Numbered from the stretch's first letter, positions 37,215 to 45,525 are shown. The stretch is 64,000 nt of DNA from JAWLHU01 sp049324875 (GCA_049324875.1 JBMONC010000061.1:13108-77107); one strand, 5' to 3'. Made by a program: numbers and translations. The notes: generated by a model from the sequence alone, not told the origin.

Positions 37215-38123
37215 GTGTCGAAGTCGGGCAAGAGGCAACCGCCCGTGCTCCTCATCATCGCTGCCGTCGTTCTCGTGCTGCTGGGCGGCTGGGCGATCCA
37301 GACCTTCGCCTTCAGCGCCAGCCAGCCGGTCAACATCCTTCTCATGGGCCTGGATGAGGGCAAGATCCGGACCGATGTGGTGGTGCTGGCCCACATCAAC
37401 CCGAAGCAGAAGCTGATCAACCTGATCTCCCTCCCGCGGGATACGCTGGTCCCCATCGACTGCACCGGGCTGGAGGATTCCTGCGTCTCCCCCGACAAGC
37501 TGGCCCACGCCCACGCCTACGGCGGCGAGAACGGCCCCCAGACGACGGTCCGGTCGGTGGAGAGCCTGCTGGGGGTCAAGATCGACCATTACATCCGGGT
37601 CGACTACGAGGGCTTCCGGCAGGTGGTGGACACCCTGGGCGGGGTCGACCTGGTGATCGATCAGAACATGGACTACGAGGACCCTTATGCCCACCCGCCG
37701 CTGAAGATCCACTTCAAGGCCTCGCCGGAGCCGCAGCACCTGGACGGCCAGCAGGCGCTCAACTACGTCCGCTTCCGGAGCGATGGCCGGGGCGACATCG
37801 GCCGGACCGAGCGGACCAAGAAGTTCCTGGTCGCGCTGGCCAGGAAGGCGAAGGAGTCCCAGAGCCTGACGAAGCTGCCGTCGGTGGTCTCCCAGGTCCT
37901 GCGCCACGTCCAGACCGATGTGGACACCTCCACCGCCGTCGCCCTGGCCCGGAGCGCCATGAGCTTCAACCTGGACCAGGTCCAGATGGCCACTCTACCC
38001 GGCGTTGATGACCGGAACCACCCGCGGGGTTGGGTCTGGGTCCCCGACCAGGCCAAGGTGGCCGAGCTGGTCGACCGCCTGGTCCTGAACCCCAGGCCGC
38101 CCGAGGAGCAGGCGGGGAAATAG
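37215..38123 (+). CDS. LytR-CpsA-Psr (LCP) family protein
   Basis: LCP enzymes attach secondary wall polymers such as teichoic acids to peptidoglycan. The 302-aa chain has a short cytoplasmic head, one membrane helix (about residues 9-31) and the outer LCP domain with VNILLMGLDEGKIRTDVVVL, SLPRDTLVPI and FRSDGRGDIGRTERTKKFLVAL, whose arginines and aspartates bind the pyrophosphate lipid. The start is GTG 37215 with GGAGG upstream; the longer frame from 37149 has no ribosome site. It is followed by an intrinsic terminator. Confidence 0.9.
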   Translation: MSKSGKRQPPVLLIIAAVVLVLLGGWAIQTFAFSASQPVNILLMGLDEGKIRTDVVVLAHINPKQKLINLISLPRDTLVPIDCTGLEDSCVSPDKLAHAHAYGGENGPQTTVRSVESLLGVKIDHYIRVDYEGFRQVVDTLGGVDLVIDQNMDYEDPYAHPPLKIHFKASPEPQHLDGQQALNYVRFRSDGRGDIGRTERTKKFLVALARKAKESQSLTKLPSVVSQVLRHVQTDVDTSTAVALARSAMSFNLDQVQMATLPGVDDRNHPRGWVWVPDQAKVAELVDRLVLNPRPPEEQAGK

Positions 38124-38128
38124 GTCAA

Positions 38129-38164
38129 GACCCCGGGGGGCGATCCCTCCGGGGTTCTTTTCTT
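38129..38164 (+). terminator. Terminator of the LCP gene
   Basis: A GC stem (38130-38136 with 38149-38155, extended inward by GGGG/CCCT) is followed by TTCTTTTCTTT. It lies 6 bases past the stop. Confidence 0.88.
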
Positions 38165-38205
38165 TGCCACGGATTACACGGATTACACGGATAAATACAT
38201 GAAAA
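38165..38205. repeat. Interspersed palindromic repeat, copy 3 (left end, cut by gap)
   Basis: GCCACGGATTACACGGAT followed by a further CACGGAT and AT-rich DNA repeats the left end of copies 1 and 2. The N run starts 41 bases in, so the rest of the element lies in the gap. Confidence 0.75.
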
Positions 38206-38305
38206 NNNNNNNNNNNNNNNNNNNNNNNNNNNNNNNNNNNNNNNNNNNNNNNNNNNNNNNNNNNNNNNNNNNNNNNNNNNNNNNNNNNNNNNNNNNNNNN
38301 NNNNN
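38206..38305. other. Assembly gap (100 N)
   Basis: One hundred N positions between a copy of the interspersed repeat and the 3' part of a JAMM protease gene. Real length is unknown. Confidence 0.99.
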
Positions 38306-38706
38306 AAGATGGCGATGATCACGTCGTGGACCTTCCCGTTGCGGATCAGGAACGCCCGGATGTCGGTGGGGCCGGCCAGGGAGATGATCACCCGGACGGC
38401 TTCGGGGTAGTGGACGGCCTGGTTCACATCGTTGAGCGACGGCATGGCGGGGGCGGTGGGATGGGAGTGGTAGATCCCGACCAGCTCCTCCCCCCGCGCC
38501 ACGATCTCCCGGAGCACCTGCTCCTGGTGCTCCACGTCCACCTCGTAGAAGACGGGGCTGCGCTTGGCGTTGTCCGTGGCGTAGGCGTGCAGTACCCTCC
38601 CCGCCCGCCCCGTCAGGATGCCGCACGCCTCGTAGGGCTTCTCCTCCAGGCAGTGCTCCAGGATCCGCTGGAGCAGTTGCTGCCCGATCACCAGCCGTTC
38701 CGTCAT
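38306..38706 (-). CDS. JAMM/MPN+ metalloprotease, 3' end in assembly gap
   Basis: The readable 133 residues form a JAB1/MPN domain. A glutamate lies in EKPYEACGILTG near residue 27 and the zinc motif in GIYHSHPTAPAMPSLNDVNQ near 78-97 (H-x-H with the serine and aspartate in place). Bacterial JAMM proteins cut ubiquitin-like sulfur carriers or release cysteine in sulfur transfer. The C-terminus lies in the N run. It is a paralogue of the next upstream gene, 17 bases away. Confidence 0.85.
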
Positions 38707-38723
38707 CCACCCACCCCCTGCTG

Positions 38724-39260
38724 TCAGGGTACGTCGTTCCGGACCGAGGATTCCGACGCCTGGCGGACCGCCTTTCGCAGGTCCCGCCAGAGGCCGTCGG
38801 TATGCTTCACCACGACGATGGGGTGCTCGGTCACCTGCCGGTCCACAATTCGCCAGGCCCGCACCTTCGGCCGCCGCTCCTTCAGCGAGACGATCACGTA
38901 GAACGCCTCGGGCCAGGTGGCCTGGTCGATGTCGGTCCGGGAGGGGACCGGGTCGGTCTTCACGTGGGAATGATAGATGGCGATGATCTCCTGCCGTTCG
39001 TTCCGGATCTCCCGGTCCACCTCCAGGAGCTGGAGGTCGTCCACCTTGTAGATCACCGGGCTGCGGTGCTGGTTGTCGGTGGCATACCCGGCGGTGACGT
39101 GGCCGGCCTCGCCCACCAGCAGGCCGCAGGCCTCCAGCGGCCGCTCCTCGCTGCAGTGGTTGATCATTCGGCGGTAGATGTTGTCGGGAATGAAGAGACG
39201 CCGCCGCCCGTGGGCGTCCAGCTCACGGACGTTTCGCTTTTTGCCAAACCACCCGAACAA
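38724..39260 (-). CDS. JAMM/MPN+ metalloprotease, paralogue
   Basis: The 178-aa protein has a basic N-terminal extension (MFGWFGKKRNVRELDAHGRR) and a full JAMM domain. The conserved glutamate lies in ERPLEACGLLVG and the zinc motif in AIYHSHVKTDPVPSRTDIDQ. Pairwise it shares the whole domain layout with the downstream gene, so the two arose by tandem duplication and probably act on related substrates. No MoaD/ThiS-like or E1-like gene is in the window, so the substrate is unknown. Confidence 0.87.
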   Translation of the reverse strand: MFGWFGKKRNVRELDAHGRRRLFIPDNIYRRMINHCSEERPLEACGLLVGEAGHVTAGYATDNQHRSPVIYKVDDLQLLEVDREIRNERQEIIAIYHSHVKTDPVPSRTDIDQATWPEAFYVIVSLKERRPKVRAWRIVDRQVTEHPIVVVKHTDGLWRDLRKAVRQASESSVRNDVP

Positions 39261-39406
39261 CCATCCACCCCCTTACCGGCCAATGTTACCGATTCGAATG
39301 TTATCCATTCTATGGTAGCAAGAAGCTACATTTGTGTCAATGAAGGAAGCGGCTCTTTCTGGCAGGGAGTCGTAGGCGGGAGCCGGATTCCTACTCGATC
39401 TAATCC

Positions 39407-39438
39407 AGCAGCCGGGACGGCGTGGCGTCCCGGCTGCT
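39407..39438 (-). terminator. Terminator of nadE
   Basis: A perfect 12-bp stem (39407-39418 with 39427-39438, 8-base loop) lies 8 bases past the nadE stop on the minus strand; T run weak. Bases 39261-39406 hold nothing else that I recognise. Confidence 0.8.
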
Positions 39439-39445
39439 CGTCTCT

Positions 39446-40345
39446 CTACACCAGACGGCGCTTGGCCAGCACCGCCTCCAGGTCGTCCGCCTTCCGCTTG
39501 AAGGCGGTCCGCTGGTTCTGCCGGATGATCCGGCGGGCCGACTCCGGCGAGACCGGGAGGGTCGGGTCGCTGAGGATCGCCTCCACCGCCTCGGGCAGCA
39601 CGGTCATGGTGGGCGCCATCACCGGGCTCTGCAGGTGCTTCTCCAGGATCCAGACGAAGAAGCGGTCCGCCTCCTCGTAGGTGAAGCCCAGCTCGGCCTC
39701 GTCGGTCTGGCCGGGCCAGAGGCCGGCGGTGGGGGTGCGGTTGACCAGATCCTCCGGCAGCCCCCGGGAGGCGGCCAGCGCCCGGACCTCCGCCTTGGTG
39801 CAGTCCCGGATCGGCTGCCGGTCGGCGATGCCGTCGCCCCGGATCGAAAAGTAGCCCAGGAAGTTCTCGATGGCGTTGTCGGTCCCCATCATCAGCCCCT
39901 GGAAGGCGTCGGCGAAGAAGCCGGCGGTCATCATCCGCAGGGTTGGCTTCAGGTTGTTGATCGCCCAGGCCAGCCGCTTCTCATCCAGCGGCAGGCCGGA
40001 CTTGGCGGCCATCTCCTTCGCCGCGGCGGTGTAGAGCGCCACCGCCTGCTGCCAGAGGTCGGACAGGTTGATGGTGACCGCCGGGATCCCGGCAAAGTCG
40101 GCCACCCGCTGTCCATCGACGATGTCCTTCTGCCGCTCTCCCTTCAGCTCCTCCTCGGTCGAGCAGGGGAGGAGCAGGCCGATGGCGCCCTGCGGCGCCG
40201 CCTGCTTGGCGATCAGCGCCGAGGCCGATGAGTCGATGCCGCCGGAGAGGCTGTTGATCAGCGCCTTGATTCCGTTCTGTTCCATGTAGGCCCGCTCGAT
40301 GGCGGCCCGCTCCTCGACAGAAGCGACGTAGTGCTCCCTCTTCAT
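39446..40345 (-). CDS. nadE: NAD+ synthase
   Basis: The 299-aa enzyme amidates deamido-NAD to NAD+ through an adenylate. The pyrophosphatase loop SLSGGIDSSASA lies at about residues 32-43. The deamido-NAD region has LMMGTDNAIENFLGYFSIRGDG near 150-171, and DRQPIRDCTKAEVRALA follows. It lacks the glutaminase domain, so ammonia is the nitrogen donor. Several loop residues differ from the common form (for example TDNAIENFLG in place of TGNKSELLLG), but the catalytic core is intact. Confidence 0.9.
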   Translation of the reverse strand: MKREHYVASVEERAAIERAYMEQNGIKALINSLSGGIDSSASALIAKQAAPQGAIGLLLPCSTEEELKGERQKDIVDGQRVADFAGIPAVTINLSDLWQQAVALYTAAAKEMAAKSGLPLDEKRLAWAINNLKPTLRMMTAGFFADAFQGLMMGTDNAIENFLGYFSIRGDGIADRQPIRDCTKAEVRALAASRGLPEDLVNRTPTAGLWPGQTDEAELGFTYEEADRFFVWILEKHLQSPVMAPTMTVLPEAVEAILSDPTLPVSPESARRIIRQNQRTAFKRKADDLEAVLAKRRLV

Positions 40346-40372
40346 GCGATCCCTCCTCCTCCGGGCGGGCGC

Positions 40373-41584
40373 TTACCGCTCCGCCATCAGGTACTGCTGC
40401 ACCACGCTGATATAGTAGGCGGTGCCGACGGCGATGCACTCCTCGTCGATCAGCAGCCGGGAGGTGTGCAGGCCATAGGGCTTGGTGGCCCCGGGCGCCA
40501 TGGCGCCCAGGCGGGCGAAGGTGCCGGGCACCTTCTCCAGGTAGTAGGCGAAGTCCTCGCCGCCCATGGAGGGGGCCATCCCCTGGACCTGGCCGGGCTC
40601 CAGCACCGCCAGGGCGGCCCGGCGGGCCAGCTCGGTCATCTGCAGGTCGTTGATCAGCACCGGATAGCCGGGGTCGTAGTGGAACCGGTAGGTGGCGCCG
40701 GCGGCGTCACAGACCCCCTTGACCACCTCTTCGATCCGCCTGGGCATCAACTTCCGGACCTCCGGGTCCATGGTCCGGACGGTCGCCTTGAAGGTGACCT
40801 CGTCGGGGATCACGTTGGGCGCCGTGCCGCCGTGGATCATGCCCACGGTGATCACCGCCTGCTGGAAGGGGGAGACGTTCCGGGCCACCACCTGCTGCAG
40901 CAGGGTGATGATCTGGCAGGCGGCCAGCACCGGATCGACGGTCAGGTGGGGCGCCGCCCCGTGGCCGCCCCTGCCCACCACCGTCACCTCCACCTCATCG
41001 GGGGAGGCCATCAGGGGGCCGGCCCCGAAGCCCATGCTGCCGGTCTCCATGAAGGGCATCACGTGCAGGCCGAAGATGGCCTCCACCTTGGGGTTCTCCA
41101 GGCAGCCGTCCCGGATCATCAGGGAGGCGCCGCCGGGGTTCTTCTCCTCGCCGGGCTGGAAAAGGAAGACCACCTTGCCCGGCAGCTCTGCCTGGAGCGC
41201 CTGGAGCGCCTTGGCGGTGGCCAGGAGGATGGCGGTGTGGACATCGTGGCCGCAGGCGTGCATCTTGCCAGGCCGCTGAGAGGCGAACTCGAGGCCGGTC
41301 TCCTCCAGGATGGGCAGGGCGTCGATATCGGCCCGGAGGGCCACGGTGGGGCCGGGCCTGCCGCCCTCCAGCACCGCCTTGATGCCGGTGCCCCCTCCCA
41401 GGCCCGACTCGAAGGCAAAGCCCAGCTCCTGCAGCTGCTCGACCAGGAAGCGGTGGGTGTCGTGCTCCTCAAAGGAGAGCTCAGGGTTGCGATGAAGGTG
41501 CCGCCGGATGGCGACGGCGTAGGGATGGACGGCGCGGGCCAGGTCCCAGATCTGCTCTTTGCTCATCATGCCCAAAGTGGACAT
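40373..41584 (-). CDS. M20 family amidohydrolase (N-acyl amino acid hydrolase type)
   Basis: The 403-aa enzyme belongs to the IAA-amino acid hydrolase/hippurate hydrolase branch of metallopeptidase M20. The motif RRHLHRNPELSFEEHDT, the metal-site strings RADIDALP and HACGHDVHTA near 119, and the general-base region FQPGEEKNPGGA are clear. It probably frees amino acids from N-acyl conjugates. ATG 41584 directly abuts its GGGAGG site, which is tight; ATG 41569 or 41566 are alternatives. It lies 27 bases upstream of nadE, probably in one operon. Confidence 0.88.
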   Translation of the reverse strand: MSTLGMMSKEQIWDLARAVHPYAVAIRRHLHRNPELSFEEHDTHRFLVEQLQELGFAFESGLGGGTGIKAVLEGGRPGPTVALRADIDALPILEETGLEFASQRPGKMHACGHDVHTAILLATAKALQALQAELPGKVVFLFQPGEEKNPGGASLMIRDGCLENPKVEAIFGLHVMPFMETGSMGFGAGPLMASPDEVEVTVVGRGGHGAAPHLTVDPVLAACQIITLLQQVVARNVSPFQQAVITVGMIHGGTAPNVIPDEVTFKATVRTMDPEVRKLMPRRIEEVVKGVCDAAGATYRFHYDPGYPVLINDLQMTELARRAALAVLEPGQVQGMAPSMGGEDFAYYLEKVPGTFARLGAMAPGATKPYGLHTSRLLIDEECIAVGTAYYISVVQQYLMAER

Positions 41585-41660
41585 CCTCCCGGTCGGGGTA
41601 TTGCCTAGAAGAACTACCCCGCGGGGAGCGTGAAACCCTGCCCGCCTGTGAGGGAATCTC

Positions 41661-42431
41661 TCAGGGGGCCGGTGGCCGGGGTTCCGGCATCTCTGACCCG
41701 ATCCGGGGCGGCAGGCCGGGGGAGGTCTGGGTCTGCACCCCTTTGAAGATCGACTGGAGGAAGGGGACATCCTGGTTCCGGACCACGAAGAGCTGCCCCT
41801 GGGTGTCGATGGAGGCGAAAAGCACATCCTTCACCCCCTCCGCTCCCCGGCTGAGCAGCTGGGCGACCAGCCACTCCTCGGTCAGGCCCACCTTCTGCAG
41901 GTTCTGCCGGTCCAGCTTGCCGTCGGTGATCAGCAGGGTGGAGTAGCCCTCGTACTTGGTGGTCAGGTTCAGGTCGCGGGGCGTCACCGGCCGCGCCTGG
42001 GAGCGGGGCACCACCGAGAGCTTGCCCGAGGACTCCAGCAGGGCAAACTCCACGTCGGCCGGGTTGTGATAACCCTTCTCCCGGAGGGCGGCGAAGACCT
42101 CCTCGACGCTGATCTGGTGCTTGATCATGTTGGCCTTCAGCAGCCGGCCGTTCTCGATAAGGGGCACCGGGGCGCCCACCAGGTAGCGTTTGGCGGGGTT
42201 CCAGAGGCTGAGGAAGGAGAGGGCGGTGTGCATCAGGGCCAGGGTGCCCAGGGCCGGAAAGGCGCGCCAGAGCGCCACCTCCTGGTTGACGATCAGGTTG
42301 GCCGCAGCGGAGCCCAGCAGCACCTGAACGGCCAGGTCGTATGGGCGGGACTGGAACTGGAGCCCTCGCCCCAGGAAGCGGAGCAGCAGGATCAGCAGGG
42401 GGTAGACCACCAGGGCGCGCAGGTAGAGCAT
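41661..42431 (-). CDS. DUF421 (YetF-like) membrane protein
   Basis: The 256-aa protein has three N-terminal membrane helices followed by the DUF421 cytoplasmic domain, with GAPVPLIENGRLLKANMIKHQI near 82-101, SVEEVFAALREKGYHNPADVEFALLESSGKLSVVP and a variable C-terminal tail. In Bacillus, relatives form part of spore or cell-envelope complexes, but the biochemical role is unknown. ATG 42431 has GGAGGG upstream. It reads in the same direction as the M20 and nadE genes, 76 bases before the M20 start. Confidence 0.85.
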   Translation of the reverse strand: MLYLRALVVYPLLILLLRFLGRGLQFQSRPYDLAVQVLLGSAAANLIVNQEVALWRAFPALGTLALMHTALSFLSLWNPAKRYLVGAPVPLIENGRLLKANMIKHQISVEEVFAALREKGYHNPADVEFALLESSGKLSVVPRSQARPVTPRDLNLTTKYEGYSTLLITDGKLDRQNLQKVGLTEEWLVAQLLSRGAEGVKDVLFASIDTQGQLFVVRNQDVPFLQSIFKGVQTQTSPGLPPRIGSEMPEPRPPAP

Positions 42432-42529
42432 GCAGCGGATCCCTCCTGCACCTAGCATTCCCCGACTCCCGATGGGCTCAGAATCCCGGTGATCACCGGT
42501 GGTGGAGAGGAATTCGCCGTGTGTTGTGA

Positions 42530-43159
42530 TGGTGCAGGAGGGGCTCCTGTGGCCGGGTCTCCTCGCAGCGGCGACCGTGCTGTGACTGGGGCTGGGGCTG
42601 CGGATCTCCCGCTCCCGAGGGCAGCCGGCCGTGGCGCTGCAGGCTGCTGCCCGGCAGATGGAGTTCCTGGCCCGGGTCTCGCTGACGTGCTGGAGCAGGT
42701 CGCCCGGCTGGTGGAGCGCCATGTGGCCGGAGCCGTCGGAGAAGGATCTGCGGCTGGTGGAGGCGGCCTCCCGGGTAGTGGCGATCGCCATACAGCGGCA
42801 TGAGGTCGAGGAGGGGCGAGAGCAGAACCTGGAGTCGCTGATCCGCCATATGGCGGAGGGGGTGGCGGGGCTCCCCCTCGATGAGGCAGGCCTGCCCGAT
42901 CCGCTGGTGAAGGGCGCTGCAGCGGGTCTGCCGCCCCGGGAAGGACTCCCCCGAGCGGCTCACCTTCCACCTGGGGCAGCGGGTGGTGGAGGCCCACGTC
43001 TCGCCGGTCTAGAGCGACCTGCACTTTCACGGGGCGTTGCGATCGTCCAGGATGCGACCGCCCTGGGGCGGCTGCAGGGGGGCGGGTCGATGTCAGCTCC
43101 GCGGTGGGGGTGGGCACCACCTTCAGCCTCTGGCTGCCGCTGGCGGAGAAGGTGACATA
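42530..43159 (+). pseudogene. Decayed sensor histidine kinase
   Basis: Pieces of one kinase appear in different frames. EFLARVSL, then LADVLEQVARLVERHVA and EKDLRLVEAASRVVAIAIQR are GAF-domain helices. LTFHLGQRVVEAHVSPV and VAIVQDATALGRLQ fit a PAS end. GGRVDVSSAVGVGTTFSLWL followed by a stop at about 43159 is the G2-box end of a HATPase. Several frameshifts and a deletion of the phosphoacceptor and most of the ATPase are needed, so no working protein is made. Confidence 0.7.
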
Positions 43160-43205
43160 GAGGACGCCCCCGGCCAGATCGCTGGTCGGGGGCGTTGACT
43201 AGGCG

Positions 43206-43334
43206 CTACTCCTTCTTCGCCTCTTCCTTCTTCACAAAGGTCCCCTTGCCGCCACACTCACACTTCTGGGGCTTGCACCGGCCCTCCCGCTCCGTGCCAC
43301 ACTGGCTGCACACGAACACCGCCACGCATTCCAC
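43206..43334 (-). CDS. RCKPxKC-type zinc-ribbon micropeptide
   Basis: A 42-residue ORF reads GTG through to TAG and carries seven cysteines. CSQCGTEREGRCKPQKCECGG gives a zinc ribbon with the RCKPxKC signature, followed by a lysine/glutamate tail. Small proteins of this type are found in many anaerobic Firmicutes with no assigned function. AGGGGG lies just before the GTG. The frame, codon bias and cysteine spacing make it a real gene. Confidence 0.7.
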   Translation of the reverse strand: MECVAVFVCSQCGTEREGRCKPQKCECGGKGTFVKKEEAKKE

Positions 43335-43417
43335 CCCCCTGCTGGCTGGGCTGTCAGGTTCAGCCTACCATCAACCCAGGAGGGGGTGCGATGACACCTT
43401 GGTGCTGAAAAGGTGCA

Positions 43418-44113
43418 TCAGGTGGAGCCCAGGACCTTGGTGCCCCGGGGCTGCAGACCGTAGGCGTCGGGCTCCCGGGTGACGCCCAGGGCATCGAACT
43501 CGACGCTGCCGGGGAGCCAGGTGACCAGACCGCCCTTGCCGGTGGCGTCGATGACAAAGACGCCGCCGCTGGTCCGCTTCCCGTCCTTGATCAGCCAGAG
43601 CTGATAGGCCTGGCCGGGCTCCAGCTGGGGGAGGCCGCTGGCCTGCAGCTCGACCCGGGTCCCGTCTCCCTCCCGGGAGATGACGACCCGGCCCGCCGCT
43701 GCGGGGGCCTGCTCGGTGCCAGTCAGGGCGACGGAGCGCTGAACCGGGGCCATCGACTCATAGGCGGCGAGCCGGTCCTGGACGCTCCTCAGCTTCACGG
43801 TGGAGTAGGTGCCCAGGGCCAGCGCCAGCACCGCCGCTGCGGCGGCCACCGGGGCGGCGAAGCGGCGCCATGCGGGACGGCGACGGGCCGCCTCAGCCGC
43901 CACCCCCCGGACCACCCGCTGCTTCAGATCGGGGGGCGGCGCCACCTGCGGGGCGGCGTAGGCCAGGAGGTCGACGCTCTCCTCCACCTCGGCCAGCTTC
44001 AGCCGGCAGGCGGCGCAATGGGCCAGGTGCTCCTGAAAGGAGGCCAGCTCGGCACCCGACAGCTGGTGAAAGGCGCAGGCGATGGCATCATCAGTGCGGG
44101 GGCAGGTTTGCAT
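43418..44113 (-). CDS. Zinc-binding anti-sigma factor (RskA-type)
   Basis: The 231-aa protein has the N-terminal ZAS domain with HLAHCAACRLKL at about residues 29-40, one membrane helix (about 84-101) and an outer RskA domain containing LPQLEPGQAYQLWLIKDGKR near 162. It would keep the ECF sigma factor encoded just upstream inactive until an outside signal triggers its cleavage. Its start overlaps the sigma gene by 23 bases, so the two are co-translated. Confidence 0.88.
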   Translation of the reverse strand: MQTCPRTDDAIACAFHQLSGAELASFQEHLAHCAACRLKLAEVEESVDLLAYAAPQVAPPPDLKQRVVRGVAAEAARRRPAWRRFAAPVAAAAAVLALALGTYSTVKLRSVQDRLAAYESMAPVQRSVALTGTEQAPAAAGRVVISREGDGTRVELQASGLPQLEPGQAYQLWLIKDGKRTSGGVFVIDATGKGGLVTWLPGSVEFDALGVTREPDAYGLQPRGTKVLGST

Positions 44114-44672
44114 GTCGGTCGACCTCCCTTCGGCGCGGGGCCAGCAGATGGCTGCGCAGCGCTTCGAGTCCCAATCGGATCCTCCCCTTGACGGTGCCCA
44201 GGGGCACCGCCAGCCGTCCGGCGATCTCGCTGTGGGAGAGGGCGCCGAAGTAGGCCATCTCCAGCGCCTGCCGCTGCTCCGGCGGGAGCCGCATCAGGGC
44301 GGTGCGGACCTGGGCGCCCATCAGGGCGGTCTCCACCTCCTCCGCCGGGTTGGCGGCCGGGTCGGGCTCATCCCCGCCCGTCTCCTGGTAGCGCCCGGGC
44401 GCCATCTTCGCCCGCTGGCGGACGGCATCGACCGCCGTGGTATAGGCGATGTGGAGGATCCAGGAGGCCGCCCGCCCTCGCTCTGAGTCGAACCGGGCCG
44501 CCTGCCGCCACACCTTGAGGAAGACCTCCTGGGTCACATCCTCCGCGGCGGCCCCCTCCCCCAGCATCCGGTAGGCCAGGGAGTAGACCTGCCGTCCGAG
44601 CCGGTCGTAGAGATCGGCCACGGCGGTCTGGTCCCCTGCGGCCAGCCGGGCGATCAGTCGCTCCTCGTCCAC
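44091..44672 (-). CDS. ECF-family RNA polymerase sigma factor
   Basis: The 193-aa sigma factor has region 2 with AYRMLGEGAAAEDVTQEVFLKVWR near residues 34-57 (core binding and -10 reading) and region 4 with LPPEQRQALEMAYFGALSHSEIAGRLAVPLGTVKGRI near 128-163. It resembles the SigK/SigL-type ECFs paired with RskA anti-sigma factors. Target genes are not visible. It is convergent with no gene and lies upstream of its anti-sigma. Confidence 0.9.
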   Translation of the reverse strand: MDEERLIARLAAGDQTAVADLYDRLGRQVYSLAYRMLGEGAAAEDVTQEVFLKVWRQAARFDSERGRAASWILHIAYTTAVDAVRQRAKMAPGRYQETGGDEPDPAANPAEEVETALMGAQVRTALMRLPPEQRQALEMAYFGALSHSEIAGRLAVPLGTVKGRIRLGLEALRSHLLAPRRREVDRHANLPPH

Positions 44673-44789
44673 CGGTCAGCCCCCTCCCCTCATCGCTCCC
44701 TCGCTCCGACTTACGTACATCCTACACCGTTGGATCATCATAAGGGAAGAGAAGCCTGAAGCGTGGTGCTTCAGGCTTCTCCTGCAGGT

Positions 44790-45136
44790 TCAGTCACCGT
44801 TGACGGGCACCTGGCCCCGGAGCCCTTCGATCAGGACCTGGGCCACCTCGGGACGGCTGAACTCGGGGGGCGGCACCTGGCCGCTGTAGAGCATCTCCCG
44901 CACCTTGGTGCCCGAGAGCGTCAGGTGCGCCGACCTGTCGTGTGGGCAGGTTTTGGCGGAGGCCATGTTGCCGCAGGCGGTGCAGTAGAAGGTGTGCTCG
45001 AAGAAGAGCGGGGTGATCCCCAGCTCGGCGGGGTCGATCTCGTCGAAGATCCGCTGGGCATCGTAGGTCCCGTAGTAGCTGCCCACGCCGGCGTGGTCGC
45101 GCCCGACGATGAAGTGGGTGCAGCCACAGTTTGTAA
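44790..45136 (-). pseudogene. sat: Sulfate adenylyltransferase, 3' fragment cut off at the prophage boundary
   Basis: The ~115 residues are the C-terminal part of the dissimilatory/assimilatory Sat type: CTHFIVGRDHAGVGSYYGTY, DAQRIFDEIDPAELGITPLF, the zinc cluster FYCTACGNMASAKTCPHDRS and LSGTKVREML. Homology stops sharply at the residue before GCTHFIVG, where the family reads NFGCTHF. The N-terminal ~250 residues are missing and prophage-type DNA begins. The rest of sat is expected beyond the right window edge if a prophage was inserted. ATP sulfurylase activates sulfate to APS. Confidence 0.8.
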
Positions 45137-45156
45137 CTTGTAGGCTCCGGCCACAT

Positions 45157-45200
45157 GAACCCCGGCCTCTTCACCCCTGGGACCGGGGTTCTCCTTTACC
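45157..45200 (+). terminator. Hairpin near the left prophage end
   Basis: AACCCCGG and CCGGGGTT form a perfect 8-bp stem with a 17-base loop followed by CTCCTTTACCTT. It lies just inside the presumed prophage end and could stop transcription out of the sat region or into it. Confidence 0.55.
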
Positions 45201-45312
45201 TTGCGCTTTTTCCAATTTGCCCCACTGTGTATTCTGTCTTCATTGCTGCCCATTGCTATTAAGATAAGCTCTCTCTAAGAGATAAGAATCAATGGGAGCA
45301 ATGAATAAACCC

Positions 45313-45456
45313 TTCGGGAAAAATCCCGAAAAATACCCCCGAACCCGGAAAGCCGCTTCAGCCGCCGCTTTTGAGTTTTCCGGATTTTTCTCGAAAAATC
45401 CGGGTCGAAACCACCTCTCGGAGCCGTTCTGGTTTTTCGGGAAAAATGCCGAAAAA
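45313..45456. repeat. Cluster of three AT-cored hairpins with repeated CGAAAAAT
   Basis: Three perfect inverted repeats lie within 144 bases: TTCGGGA/TCCCGAA (45313-45330), CCGGATTTTT/AAAAATCCGG (45380-45403) and TTTTTCGG/CCGAAAAA (45433-45456). The string GAAAAAT recurs at least five times. The segment is non-coding and AT-richer than its surroundings. Operator sites, replication iterons or an att-flanking regulatory region are possible. Confidence 0.65.
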
Positions 45457-45496
45457 TAACCTTCGGTGCTGATCCCCAAATTCGCAGGAGAAAGTG

Positions 45497-45525
45497 TTGA
45501 CAGATTCCATGGTTGATCCTAAGAT
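45497..45525 (+). promoter_or_regulatory. Strong sigma-70-type promoter of the late region
   Basis: TTGACA (45497-45502) and TAAGAT (45520-45525) are spaced by 17 bp. Transcription would start near 45532 and run into a GCCCATCCG/CGGGTGGGC hairpin at 45543-45565 that may act as an attenuator. Confidence 0.8.

Noticed and set aside
45240..45479. 79-aa minus-strand ORF with GYFS-FFPK repeats
   Set aside because: Its repeats come from the three AT-cored hairpins. No ribosome site and no homology are evident, so it is treated as non-coding.
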